In this document: positions 52,685 through 63,305 of the stretch, in pieces
How the letters are laid out: each line of letters opens with the position of its first letter
How positions within the stretch are numbered: the stretch's first letter is position 1
Source of the DNA: Linanthus parryae
Taxonomy: Eukaryota; Streptophyta; Magnoliopsida; Ericales; Polemoniaceae
Direction of reading: 5' to 3'
Assembly (NCBI GenBank): GCA_023055425.1
Contig: JALGPY010000002.1
Span: 157,801,345-157,865,344, forward strand
Length of the DNA stretch: 64,000 bases
The notes under the pieces: model-generated
What the model was told of the DNA's origin: nothing
Databases searched by the model: none
Seen by the model: only the letters and a program-made list of their open reading frames with translations
Translations under genes and position numbers: made by a program

Positions 52685-53722
52685 ATGGATCCAACACCAA
52701 CAACCTCCCCCACCAACAACAATTGCAATACACCAGACACAGAAAATGAAACCCCACCTGCACCACCACCACCACCCCCACCACCATCATCATCGCCACC
52801 CCATAAGCCGCTTCTTCAATTCACCAATGGAGCACTGAAGAATCAGAGCCAGGGCCAGAGTCAGAGTCAGAATCAGAAGCACCTCCACCACCTCTTCAAC
52901 CTCCCCCCGCCGCCGATTCCATCCTCCGGTGCATCAATTCCGTACAAGGAATGCCTGAAGAACCACGCCGCTGCCATGGGGGGACACGCCGTGGACGGCT
53001 GCGGCGAGTTCATGCCCGCGCCGACCTTCGACCCCACCGACCCAACTTCCTTCAAGTGCGCCGCCTGCGGCTGCCACCGCAACTTCCACCGCCGCGACGA
53101 CGACTACCCACCAACGAGCAACCTCTCCTTGGAATTCCACCACCGCTACCCCGCCCTCCTCCCTCCGCCGCCGCCGCCTCCTCGCCGGAGCTCGCCGTAC
53201 TCCTCCCCCTCTCCTCCGCCGCCGCACCCTTCCTGCTACGGATCCGCGCCCAACATGCTTCTCGCCCTCAGCACCGCCGTGGCGGCGGAGGAGCATCCGG
53301 GTCTGACTCCAGTGACTCCGACGGCGGCGAAATCGGAGAACCCAAGTGGGAGGAAGCGGTTCCGGACGAGATTCAGCACAGAGCAGAAGGAGAAGATGCG
53401 TTGCTTCTCGGAGAAATTGGGTTGGAAGATGCAGAGATCAGACGAGGGCAGAGTCCAAGAGTTTTGCAACGAGATCGGAGTCCGGAGAGGGGTGCTCAAG
53501 GTGTGGATGCACAACAACAAGAACACATTTGGTCGGAAAGAGACGATCAACACCACCAACAACAACAACAGAGTACCAATTTTTGACAGCAATGGCCTCA
53601 ACAACAACAACAGCAACAACAACAGTCCCAAATCAAACAGCAACATTAATGGTCAAGAGGAACACAACAATGGGGTCCATCATCCTCATGTTTCATCTAG
53701 TGGGTCTCCTTCTTCAGCTTGA
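52685..53722 (+). CDS. Zinc-finger homeodomain (ZF-HD) transcription factor
   Basis: An intronless 345-aa protein. Residues 1-80 are low-complexity (Pro and Gln/Ser runs). The ZF-HD dimerisation domain at ~86-140 (YKECLKNHAAAMGGHAVDG, CGEFMP, CAACGCHRNFHRRD) has the conserved Cys and His zinc ligands. A Pro-rich linker follows. The homeodomain at ~222-283 (RKRFRTRFSTEQKEKM, then FCNEIGVRRGVLKVWMHNNK) has the WMHNNKN recognition helix of the plant family. The C-terminal ~60 residues are Asn/His/Ser-rich. Length, single exon and domain order fit the family; the exact orthologue is not assigned. Expected role: nuclear DNA-binding regulator acting as homo- or heterodimer. The ATG at 52685 is the first in frame after the UTR-like leader. 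High GC at 52.9-53.4 kb contrasts with the flanks. Confidence 0.97.
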   Translation: MDPTPTTSPTNNNCNTPDTENETPPAPPPPPPPPSSSPPHKPLLQFTNGALKNQSQGQSQSQNQKHLHHLFNLPPPPIPSSGASIPYKECLKNHAAAMGGHAVDGCGEFMPAPTFDPTDPTSFKCAACGCHRNFHRRDDDYPPTSNLSLEFHHRYPALLPPPPPPPRRSSPYSSPSPPPPHPSCYGSAPNMLLALSTAVAAEEHPGLTPVTPTAAKSENPSGRKRFRTRFSTEQKEKMRCFSEKLGWKMQRSDEGRVQEFCNEIGVRRGVLKVWMHNNKNTFGRKETINTTNNNNRVPIFDSNGLNNNNSNNNSPKSNSNINGQEEHNNGVHHPHVSSSGSPSSA

Positions 53723-54803
53723 TGAATGGTGATGATTGAGAGAGAGAGAATTGGGGAAATCTTGATCTTGTAGTTGTTGTTCATCTTCATGGTGTCCCTA
53801 GTTTTTCTAGATGGTGATTAGTGGGAAAACTAATGTCACAAATAATGTGAATTATGTAGTAGCTCATTATCTATCTATTGATAAGTACTATGTTAATGGG
53901 TTCAATTTGCATTTACTAGTTCATTCTCGAAGTGTTAGTATATGCTATTGGGCATCTTGTTTCATTTTTCGAGTGATCTTCCACTACATGGAGATTAGTT
54001 CAGGCTACGCGTACTAATATGTGTTTGATGTGTTTCATTTTTTGAGTGATCTCTAACCGTGGAGAGACTAGTTCGTTCCACGAGTACTAGTATTTGTTAA
54101 TGAGCATTTTGTTTCATATTTCCGTGTGATCTTGACAAAAACAGAAGTGAAGTGAGTTGATGAACGTCTTGTTTCATATTTTCGACTAATCTTCAACTAG
54201 AGATAGAAGTGAGGAGACGAAGAAGACAGAACAATGAAGTTAATTTACTTAGGTTGTTACTCTGTGATTTAGTCTTTTGGTTACCTAATTATATTTATTA
54301 AGGTCTCGTTTAGTTAGGAATATGACTATATGACACACTATACGAGGATGGGAATATGAGAATATGATATTGAGTATTGATTGTTCTGTTACTGGGTAAT
54401 TATGGTAAGGAGAGACTCAGAGAAGATGAAGTGGGAGATGGAGCAAGGTGGAGGTAGAATTCTTACAATTGCGTATAGGTGTTTGGAAGTTAGTTAATGC
54501 TATGACCAGTGGGTGGTTGTTCAAAACTGGCATTTATCAGGTTTTGGGCAAGGAAAAAGTGGGGGGTTTTAATTTCAAAGTAAATGTGTGTCATCTGCAA
54601 TTCTGTCTTGTTTCGATTAATAGATAGGGTTATCTCTAGCTTTTGATTTTATGTCCTGTGTGCACTTGTCTTCAGGAGGTATTATGGGTGGTTGTTGGTA
54701 CTTGGTATATGGATACTTTAAAGAATTGACCTCTAATTATAGGGATTTCCGCTTTCCTACTTCTAGCTCCGTTTCTTTTCTTTTAAATTCGTTTATATTT
54801 TTA
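53723..54803. other. ZF-HD 3' flank and intergenic DNA
   Basis: No supported gene. The first few hundred bases probably hold the 3' UTR. 53930-54200 contains loosely repeated phrases ('cttgtttcatttttcgagtgatct', 'ttttgtttcatatttccgtgtgatctt', 'cttgtttcatattttcgac'), i.e. a degenerate ~100-bp repeat of three units. Confidence 0.55.
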
Positions 54804-54810
54804 ACTAGTC
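54804..54810. repeat. LINE target-site duplication ACTAGTC, left
   Basis: Repeated at 57540-57546 after the poly-A. Confidence 0.75.
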
Positions 54811-57536
54811 TTGTAATGTTATGTACCGTATCATTGCTAAGGTTCTGGCCAATAGACTTAAGCAGGTTCTCCCTTCTCTCATTTCTATAAATCAAAATGG
54901 TTTCATCCCCCAGAGATTCATACAAGACAACATACTTATTGGTCAAGATTTAGTTCATACCATTTATAAAGCTAAAACTGATCACCAACTAAAACTGGGT
55001 GCTCTTAAGCTTGATATCTCCAAGGTCTTTGATAGAGTAAGATGGGATTTCCTTGAGCAAGTCATGTTTCAAATGCACTTCCCTTCTCATTTTACTAGAC
55101 TCATAATGCAATGTATCACCACAGTTACCTATTCCTTAATCATCAATGGATCTCAATCACACAGTTTTACTCCTCATATAGGATTAAGACAGGGAGATCC
55201 ACTGTCCCCCTTTCTCTTTGCTCTATGTGCTGAGGTGCTGTCTAGTTCTCTTCAAATGGCTGAATTTGATAACTTAAAATTCAAGGCATTCCTTTTTCTA
55301 GAAATAAAACTATTTCTCATCTTCAGTTTGCTGATGACACTCTCCTGTTTTTCAAAATCCAATCTCATACTAGTTGTAACATAAAGAACATTCTTGATGA
55401 CTTTGCTTCTCAATCTGGGCAAGCCATTAACCTAGACAAGTCTTCTCTTGTCTTTAGTCCTAACTGCTCAGACTCTGATAGATTGCAGTTTTCTACCACT
55501 TTAGGTTTAACTCCACATGAGTCCATAGGAAAATACTTGGGAATATATTTAGATAAAAAAGGGTCTAACAAAGAGCTTATAAAGAATACTATTCTTAAAA
55601 TCAATGAGAAATGTGCTGGTTGGCAGGGCCTTCTTCTCAACTCCTTTGGAAGAGCAACTCTTATTAAGTCTGTTCTCAGTAGTTATCTAGTTTACCCTAT
55701 GTCTGTATGCGTCTTCCCAAAGAAAGATTGTGATGACATCCAATCCATTTTTTCAAGATTCTTTTGGGCAGGTAAAGCCTATAAAAGATGCATTCATTGG
55801 CTCTCTTGGGATTTTCTGTGCAACAGAACCCAAAATGGGGGTTTGGCATTTAAAAATTTACAATGCTTCAATAATGCTCTTATAGCTAAAAATTGTTGGA
55901 GACTTGTTAAAGATCATAATAGTTTCTTCAGTTCTTACTTTATTTCTAAGTATTGCAAAAGGCAAAATTTCCTCTCTATTAAGTCTACCTCTATAGCCTC
56001 CTGTGCTTGGAAAAACATCTGTAAAGGAAGAAGTACTCTCTCCCTTGGATTGCAGTGGAAAATTGCCAATGGTCAATCTCTTATGGTGAGAAATGATGGA
56101 TGGAATCCAGATGTTCCTGGTGACTCAATAAGTGATTGTTTAAAGCAAACTGACCCGGATAGCAGAATCAAAAAGGTGGAACAGTTACTCACACAGTATG
56201 CCCATGGTTGGAACATCACTCTCCTTAATAATCTTTTCCCCCCTGGCTCAGTACTAGAATAAGTCAGACTCCTATAGGATTTAATGAGAACCAGGACACC
56301 CCCTTCTGGAAATCTACCTCCAATGGAGTCTTCTCTGTAAAATCAGTTTACTATCTTCAAAATTACAATAACTCCTCTCCTACTCTTTCTGTCAAACGTA
56401 TTCAATTCCATTCCATCTCTTATGAATTAAATTGGAAAAGACTATGGAAATCAGGTCTCCCTGCTAATTTATTGCATCTTTTCTGGCAAATTTGTTCTAA
56501 TTCTTTGCCTTGTTTAGCTAATATTCACTATAGAATTCACTCTATTAACCCCAACTGTAATCACTGCCATAATCTTATTGAAACCCCTGAACACATATTT
56601 ATCCATTGTCCTGTGGCTCAACAGCTTTGGGAGAGAGATCCTATTTCCACCACTTACAAGCCTAACTCTAATATTGTTAGAATACAACAATGGATTTTTC
56701 GTTGGTTTAGGAAAAAGAAGGTTGGTTGCTCCATTCAAAATTGGCACTGGATCCCAGCAATCTTTTGGGTTCTTTGGATTACCAGAAATAAAAGACTGTT
56801 TGAGCAGCAAAATCCCTCTGCAAACCATATTTATCACCAAACTGAAGCCTTTGCTAACTTTATTTCGATCTGTTAATCTCTTAGTTTCTGTTCAGCTGAT
56901 AATCAATGGGTTGAAGTGGAAGTAAAGAAAGGAAATTTCTCATGGAAGTCTGGGCAGATTCAGTTTGATCCACAGTTTGCTCCCCTTGCACCTCAAGCCT
57001 TAGTGGAAGTGTCTGATACTTTTCCTCTTGCCATGCTGCCACCAGGTAATTTGGCTCGTGCAAAATCTTCTACAAACACAGAGGATAGTCCAGCTTTTGC
57101 TTCTTCTTCAGCTCATGATTCGTCTGGTGATCAGGCTTTTGCTTCAGGGGAGGCTGTTGGTGCTAATGCTTTTCAAGAAGTTGCTGGTGAAGGACTTCCC
57201 CTAATCCCTGATGATGAGCTAATGTCTGCTGTGATCCCATTCATTGATGCATAGTTGGTTTATGGATGTGTTTTGATCTTCCTTAGAGTCATCTATTGTA
57301 ATCTTTGTACTCTTCGGTTTCCCTAGACTGTTTTGGGTGATCGTTTGTTTTGTGCTCCGCGTTTGTGGGGTTAAGTTTCATGTGTTCTAGTTGTCTTTGG
57401 GTTGATCTATTTCTTTTGGTAGTGTGTTGCCCTTGTGGCGGTTGTGTCTTCAAATGATGGTAGTCGATGTTTTGATCGTCTATGTATTTACGTGGTTATA
57501 TTTTAATGAAGTTCTTTTGGTACCGCAAAAAAAAAA
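54811..57536 (+). mobile_element. 5'-truncated LINE (L1-type) retrotransposon
   Basis: Coding starts within the RT domain (CNVMYRIIAKVLANRLK; a few codons before would be PISL) and ends with a 3' UTR and A10 (57527-57536). It is flanked by ACTAGTC duplications. The endonuclease and first ORF are absent, as expected for truncated target-primed insertion. Three breaks affect the frame. Confidence 0.88.
54821..57254 (+). pseudogene. LINE ORF2: reverse transcriptase and zf-RVT part
   Basis: RT motifs in order: NGFIPQRFIQDNIL, KLDISKVFDRVRWDFL, GLRQGDPLSPFLFALCAE. A frameshift near 55285 leads to QFADDTLLFF (catalytic FADD, about 55328) and then INLDKSSLVFSPN, SIGKYLGIYLDKKG, GWQGLLLNSFGRATLIKSVL. 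The next frame break is in the C run near 56240. It continues with the zf-RVT region (LLHLFWQICSNSLPC; CNHCHNLIETPEHIFIHCP). A TAA at 56874-56876 precedes a last in-frame stretch to 57254. L1-type plant LINE by domain order. Confidence 0.87.
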
Positions 57537-57546
57537 CACACTAGTC

Positions 57547-57690
57547 ACTGAGTCATTTTAACTTGATAATTTAGATAACAAAACAATCTAATTTTTTAAC
57601 AATTTTTTCAAAATGTTATACATTAAAGTTTATTTTATAAGATCATGTAAAATCAAATTATCAAGTCAAAGTGACAAAAAAATAATGTCA
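57547..57690. mobile_element. Foldback MITE, copy 1 (degenerate)
   Basis: An arm 'cactgagtcattttaacttgataatttagataacaaaac' and its imperfect inverse ('aaatcaaattatcaagtcaaagtgac') flank an AT-rich centre. It belongs to the family at 58787, 59020 and 59306. The LINE sits immediately to its left. Confidence 0.6.
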
Positions 57691-58175
57691 AAAAATAAAA
57701 TAAATTGAAATAAAAGAAACAGAGGTAGTAATTGAATACTAGTAAATGATCTTTCGCCCTCTCATGGCATTATGTATCATCACCACACTAACTAGTACTT
57801 TTGAAATATAAGTTCCTCACATGAAAAGCGATTGCATTGATAAATCGCAACAAAAAAATGAGGAACAATGGTTAGTTATGACGGTGAAGAACTCGTGCTA
57901 AGGAATGTGTGAAGATAATCTTTGTCAGAGTAACAATTGTTTTGTTGAAAAAGACCATTGGCCATGTAAACAAAAGAAATAACAAATCAAAAACATTTGA
58001 CGGATTAACCACTAATTATTCATGAACTCAATGTTCACAAGGTAGTCCAAGTTTAAATGTGAACTCAATGTTCATGTGAAATCCCATTCCGTCATATTCT
58101 ATTGCTAAGCTGGTATTCATAAATGAATCAAAATGCTACAATTCACATGTTATGAAAACAATTCGCAAGAGGAGC
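57690..58175. other. AT-rich intergenic DNA
   Basis: Nothing recognisable; the phrase 'gaactcaatgttca' is repeated at about 58025 and 58062. Confidence 0.5.
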
Positions 58176-58402
58176 TACACCTCAGTCCCAAAAAATAAAA
58201 ATATGTACGGGTTGGATAAGTTTGTTTTGAAATCGGGTATCCACAAACTCACACCCGTCCAGAACTGAGTGTTTGGGTGTACTCTTTCCGAAGATAAAGT
58301 ATGCATTTTTTTTTAGAAATTGTTTTGTCGTCAAATAAGTTTGAACCCGAAATCTCATGCAGAGCTTCCAACACTCTACCACTTGAACTACCACCCTAGC
58401 TG
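58176..58402 (-). mobile_element. tRNA-derived SINE-like element
   Basis: On the minus strand a head like a tRNA gene has box A TAGTTCAAGTGG (58379-58390) and a weaker box B GGGTTCAAAC (58339-58348), spaced as in tRNA-related SINEs. An unrelated ~150-bp body ends near the short AT-rich run at 58187-58200. It is not a functional tRNA: no cloverleaf could be drawn. Target duplications were not found. Confidence 0.5.
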
Positions 58403-58786
58403 CATAAATTATGTATTTTGACTAGTCAGATTTCATAAAAATATTCTTAATTGTTTGTGGTATTTTTTTAAGAAATAACAACATGATCTGAAAAGATAGC
58501 ATCTCGAAAAATTAGATTAAACAAGTGATTAACTTTTTAATAGTAAGATTCATTCTAGGAAATGAAGACATTTAAGTAGATGGAGTATCCAGAAAGTTCT
58601 ACATCTTTATTTTATTACTATTATTAAAACTTTCAATTTTGGCTCCTTTTCCCTCTTGCAAAGGGAAAACTAAATGCAATTTGGGACCGTTGTTCTAATC
58701 AATTATGAACCCTTAATGAACAAGGTCTATCAAAATAACCAAAAATCACTACAAGTAGGGTGTTGTCCTTAGGCTACTTGTCACAC

Positions 58787-58968
58787 TTCCTTTCTTTTAA
58801 CCTGATAATTTTATTAATAAAACGACGCAAGAATTTGATAATCTATTCATTGTGTGGTAGATTTAACTTTGCTGTAAAACAACATAAAAAGATTACCAAA
58901 TTACAAGAAACTATTACATTGTTTTGCTAACTAAATCACCGAATCAAAGTGACCCGATGAATAGTGAA
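58787..58968. mobile_element. Foldback MITE, copy 2
   Basis: Left arm 'aacctgataattttattaataaaacgacg' pairs with right arm 'ttgttttgctaactaaatcaccgaatc', and the inner 'aatttgataatc' pairs with 'gattaccaaatt'; the outside ends in 'gacccgatgaatagtg'. Confidence 0.7.
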
Positions 58969-59019
58969 CTAATATCACTCTGATTCTACTCTATCAATTT
59001 GATTTTTTGACTCTTATCT

Positions 59020-59200
59020 GGTTCACTTTTACAGAGTAATTTGGATCGCAAAACGATGCAATTTTTTATAACTTTTTTATTGTGTAATAGAGCAACGTTT
59101 ACTCTACAACACCGTGAAAAGATTATCAAAAAATTGCATCATTTTGCTATCGAAATCACTGGGTGAAAATGACCCGGTGAATAGTGGTAAAAGTCAAATT
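59020..59200. mobile_element. Foldback MITE, copy 3
   Basis: 'aatttggatcgcaaaacgatgcaattttttataa' is the imperfect inverse of 'ttatcaaaaaattgcatcattttgctatcgaaat'; the inner 'gtaatagagcaacgttta' is inverse to 'ttactctacaac'. The right end is GTGAATAGTGGTAAAAGTC. Confidence 0.75.
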
Positions 59201-59305
59201 AATGGGAAAGAGAAGAATTATAGTGGTAAGCAAGAGAAGAAACAGAGGAAGTATATCACTATTATAGCACATACTATCATTCTGTCCCAGCTTTTTCTCC
59301 CCAGA

Positions 59306-59494
59306 CTTTTACCACTATTCACTGGGTCACGTTGATCCGGTGATTTGAATAACAAAATGATGCAGTCTTTTGATAATTTTTTCATTGTGTTGTTGAGTAA
59401 AAATTGCTTCAAAACACGATGAAAAAAAATCAAAAATTGCATCGTTTTACTATCCAAATCACCCAGTCAAAATGACCCAGATATAAATATAAAA
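59306..59494. mobile_element. Foldback MITE, copy 4
   Basis: It starts GACTTTTACCACTATTCAC, the inverse of the right end of copy 3, and forms the same hairpin (TGATTTGAATAACAAAATGATGC against GCATCGTTTTACTATCCAAATCA). A fragment of a fifth copy may lie at 59535-59600. Confidence 0.75.
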
Positions 59495-59604
59495 GTCGTG
59501 ATAGAGAGAAAGAGGTGAGACGGTGTGTGTTGTCGTTTACTCTACAAGAATATGCAAAAATTGTCACATTCTTGCCTTGTTTGACTAACTAAATCGCTAG
59601 ATTC

Positions 59605-60540
59605 AATTAATACATGATTAACTTATTCACCAATCAGGTAGGACAGAGGGTGTATGACATAAAAAGAACAAGAACATTTGACATAAAGTGCCGAAGCTCT
59701 ATATATGTTGATCTGTATTGTTCAACTCGAATGCTTCATTCTAAATTCCTCTTTTAAACTACCCGAGTACTCCATTGAGCACCATATTATATACATTTCA
59801 CGAGATTTTGAATACAATAATTCTTACTTTTTTTCTTTCTGGCGACATATCTTATTTTTCTGTTACGTGTCACGTCTCTACGTCTCCAGTTGGCTTTTTA
59901 TGTTTGGCTTCTTAATATGGCAACTATAGTTCAAAATTGTCCTTGAGGAACGGATTTGGACTTCCATTTCTGGCCCTTGATATCGATAGAACCAAACGTT
60001 GAACTTTTTTCTATCTTGGTAATGATTGTTCACTATTATTATACCATTAGACGATATCAAGTTTTGTTTAAATTAGGTATCACTCATTCCGAGCACCGAT
60101 CAGCTAAGAAGACAGAATTAACCTTATCATGATCGTTGGTTAAGCCATTTAGGTAGAGGATTTCAGGGGTGTTTCAGTAAATGAAGAAAATATTATAAGT
60201 TGAAAGTATGGGATAGGTGTCATGTAATCAAGAGAAACAGTATTAAGATACTAAAAACTGCAACCTAATGAGTTTAATATGTTATCTAGCAATCTGAACT
60301 TTTAAGGCAAGCAGGCCTTTTCTGGTTAGTTTCTTTTTAATAATGTTTTTAGTTCTGCATCAGAATAAAACTATAAATGGGAGTGAGGCTAATAGGGTGA
60401 CACCTTTCCTAATATGGTTGGTTGATTATGGCGGCAAGGATTAGTGAAGTTATTTGTTTAATAATGGAAAGATTAGATGTCTAGTAAACAAAGATCATTG
60501 ATGATCATGACAACGTAATAGAGGAGCAAGGCAATGACTA
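59605..60540. other. AT-rich intergenic DNA
   Basis: No supported gene, repeat end or RNA gene is seen; short frames have no family features. Confidence 0.5.
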
Positions 60541-60549
60541 ATTAGACTA
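60541..60549. repeat. 9-bp target duplication ATTAGACTA, left of MULE
   Basis: Exact copy at 61335-61343. Confidence 0.9.
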
Positions 60550-61334
60550 GGGTAAAAAGACATCTTCCACACTCTAACTATAGATAAAAGACATTTTGCC
60601 TCCTAATTTATGAAAAAATATATTTTGCACTCTTGTCAGAGTTAAAAACTAACGTTAAACTACCGGAGGGTTGAAAAGACTAAAACACCCCTGAAATATT
60701 GTGAAATTACCCACTATAAAAACATTTCCTTCTCATTTCTCAACCCTAACAACGTTATCTCTCCTCTATCTTCATCATCTCTTCCTCCTCTCTTCTTCTC
60801 AAGTTCTTCAACTCCCACCATCTCTTTTTTTCTTGTTAAAACTTGAGACACAAAGGTAATGAAAGGAAGTTAGTACAAAGGAGACTTGTTAACATGGATT
60901 AGTCGAGAAGCTCAAACCAAACTGTTGGAGACTTAGGTTTGGGTAATCTAAAACTGTTGGAGACTTGTCAATGTGAAAATGAATCTTTTAGACGATCCAT
61001 CTATCTCTCTCTCTCTCGCGTCGGACCACAAGTTGTCTTATCCTCTTCTAACCCAATTTCTCTTCCTCTCTTTCTACTCTTCGTCGCCTCTCCCTCTGTC
61101 TTCTTGTACGGAACCGCCTCCACCGGATCGTCACAACACCGCCTCTGTTTTCCACTGCAGCCGTACTCCGCCTCCATTGGTGGTGGATCGAATCGAATCG
61201 AATCTGAGTTTTTTCAAGAAACCCCAATCGAAGGTTTCTGGGTTCTCAAGTGACAAGATGTTATCTCGATCTAACCCATAAATCAGGGGGCAAAATGTCT
61301 TTTGTCCATAGTCAGTGGAAAATGTATTTTACCC
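60550..61334. mobile_element. Mutator-like (MULE) non-autonomous element
   Basis: The 785-bp element has imperfect ~60-bp inverted ends (GGGTAAAAAGACAT... and ...ATGTATTTTACCC; inner blocks 'aaaagacattttgcc' and 'ggcaaaatgtctttt') and an exact 9-bp duplication, both typical of Mutator. No transposase is encoded. The interior (60720-61260) is C/T-rich and UTR-like, with a frame at 60939-61253 or 60973-61281, so it may be a captured gene piece. Confidence 0.85.
60939..61253 (+). other. Frame inside the MULE (possible captured fragment)
   Basis: A 104-codon frame (MGNLKLLETCQCENESF...) and an overlapping 102-codon frame exist. Neither shows a recognised domain, and the Ser/Pro/Leu-rich content could come from a CT-rich 5' UTR. 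Listed only because pack-MULEs carry host gene pieces. Confidence 0.25.
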
Positions 61335-61343
61335 ATTAGACTA
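61335..61343. repeat. 9-bp target duplication ATTAGACTA, right of MULE
   Basis: Exact copy of 60541-60549. Confidence 0.9.
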
Positions 61344-61572
61344 TTGTTCTTGAGATGCTAGGTTGTTTCGAGACTAGGGCAGTTTGGCCAGTTTTAGGCC
61401 ATTAAAGACACATAAACTGAAATAATCGGTTTTGATATACTTCAAATGGAAATACACCTCTTCTAAAAAAAATGGAAATACACCTGGTTCCACCTGGTTC
61501 GAAAAACAAAAATACTCCAATTTTACATATTATGATTGACAAAAAAAAAATACATATTGTTTTCTAGACTAA

Positions 61573-62018
61573 GGGCTAGTTTGGGAATGCTGTGGCGGTG
61601 GTAGAAAGCTGCTGTGTGAAAACACAATAGAAAGCTGCTGTGAATTCTTGATAAAATATTGTTTGGTAAATATTACGTAAAAGCTGCTGTGAAATATTGA
61701 TATAGTAATTTTGTGTTTGGTAAAATCAACTGTGAAGTTGATGTGAGAGGGTAAAATGACAAAAATATATGACACGTGTCATTTCTGGAAAGATAACTAT
61801 TGATATTTTAAAAAATTGTAAGGTCAAAATCGGTTAAAGATAAATTAATCAAAAACACTTTTTGGAAAAGCATCTCCCCCCTTGCTTCCTGAAAACTGCT
61901 GTGGGACAGCAGAAACTGTCCGAAAAAACAGAAATTTTATTTTTACCAAACACACTAAAGCTGCTTCTGCTATAGTAAAGCAGCTGTGCTGGCAGCAAAA
62001 GCATTCCCAAACTCAGCC
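61573..62018. mobile_element. PIF/Harbinger-type (Tourist-like) MITE
   Basis: 446 bp with ends GGGCTAGTTTGGGAATGCT and AGCATTCCCAAACTCAGCC (inverted, few mismatches), flanked by TAA on both sides (61570-61572, 62019-62021). TIR wording and the 3-bp duplication fit Tourist-like MITEs. Subterminal AGCTGCTGTG/CAGCAGCTT words recur, and no transposase is present. Confidence 0.85.
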
Positions 62019-62209
62019 TAAGTACACTAATCATTTTAATGTAGTCATTTGATTAGCCAAACGTTGTTAGAACCTACAATTATTTGACAGCATTGTAAAG
62101 TAACTGTAAGAAATCTTGACTCATTTTGTGTTCACTTAACTACATTTTCACTTATTATTTATATGCACACTCAAAAACTTGGAAATGTAGAGCCAAATTA
62201 GAATAGTCA

Positions 62210-62549
62210 AACTATTGGAATATAGAAGAGAAGCCCAAGCCCAAAAAAAGCTTCTTTACTCAAAGCTCAGCCCGTAGCTAGTTTAAGCCCATTATAATAA
62301 TTTTTGTAACCCAATTGATATAAGGGCCCTATTGTGAAAACCCTGGTCCTTTGGAGAAACTCCAAAACCTCATCAGCCGCTCATCACAGCCTTATCCTCT
62401 TCTACCCGTTGGATTATACCCGTTAGGGTTCCTATATTTATTTAATGCTCTCTCTTCTCTCTATAGGATACACTTTATATTCATCTTCTTCACCATTAAT
62501 GTGAATACACTTTGTCTCTTTCATTTTACCATTTGTCGATCATGGTATC
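62210..62549 (+). repeat. Copia-type LTR end with interrupted primer site
   Basis: The sequence from about 62210 ('tattggaatatagaag') to CA at 62541-62542 is followed by TGGTATC, the first seven bases of an initiator-Met primer site, which breaks off at 62550 where another element starts. It looks like a 5' LTR of ~330 bp whose inside was displaced. The left limit is approximate. Confidence 0.5.
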
Positions 62550-63305
62550 TGTTATGATCCGGGCAGAGTTTAGAGAACGATGAATTGATGAAAACAAGAA
62601 CACAAGAACATACACGATGTAACGTGGTTCACTAGCGATGAGCTAGCTACCTCCACGACTCGAAAAACCCCAATTTATTGAAGAGAAGCCCACGATTACA
62701 ACCCACTCCAATAAGCCACGACCCTAGGTCCTTATATAGGCCTAGGATACCGACTTGGTGCCCAAGAAACAAAGAAGTTACCAAAACAAACAAGGAAACA
62801 ATATTCAGCCGCCCTATCGAACTATTCGGGTCTGTCATTATCGAACTGTTCCCAGACCCGTCGAACTGTTCCAGACCCGTCGAACTGCTGCTTCTTCTTT
62901 GTCTTCTTGCCTTTGTCTTGATCCGTTTCTTCGCCTCTCTTCTTGGCCCCTCTTCGTAGCCAACTCCTTGCCAAGCCCAAGTACATTCAAGGCACCTTGT
63001 ATTCCCAACAAATCTCCACCTTGCCTTGAATCCTCTCGCCCGCTTGCGCTTGAATTGTCGGTTCTCTCCAATATCCCCAAATTCACAACGTTGTTCCATC
63101 TTCGCCGAGATCCTACAACGTGTGCCCCCAGCGATGCTCCAACCCCCGTATAGTTCCTGCAATCGAACCCTATCGATGCTCCAACTACGACCGAGTTCCT
63201 GCAATCGAATCCCCTTGTTTTTCCAACTCCCACCGAGTTCCTACAACAAGTTTGTTTGTTGTTCCGACTCCTACCAAGTCCCTACAACAAACCCCCCAGC
63301 ACGTG
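62550..63305 (-). mobile_element. Small non-autonomous copia-type element, copy 2 (truncated)
   Basis: The LTR at 62550-63010 matches those of the element at 2901-4867 ('gatgtaacgtggttcactag', 'ccacgact', end CCCAACA). The purine tract region (AATCTCCACCTTGCC) and ~290 bp of the same internal sequence follow ('gttccgactcc', 'accaagtccctacaa'). It is cut at 63305 before the gag-like part. Confidence 0.75.

Noticed and set aside
52873..53732. Several long frames overlapping the ZF-HD gene on both strands
   Set aside because: They result from high GC content; only the 345-aa frame carries conserved domains.
55858..56840. Minus-strand frames over the LINE
   Set aside because: Shadows of the RT and zf-RVT coding sequence on the plus strand.
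58335..58402. A functional tRNA gene
   Set aside because: Box A and B are present but no cloverleaf or acceptor pairing could be formed; SINE-like origin is more likely.
62647..63233. Long minus- and plus-strand frames (185, 132, 131 aa) in the small LTR element copy 2
   Set aside because: They run through LTR and untranslated sequence, have no domains and are not kept in copy 1.
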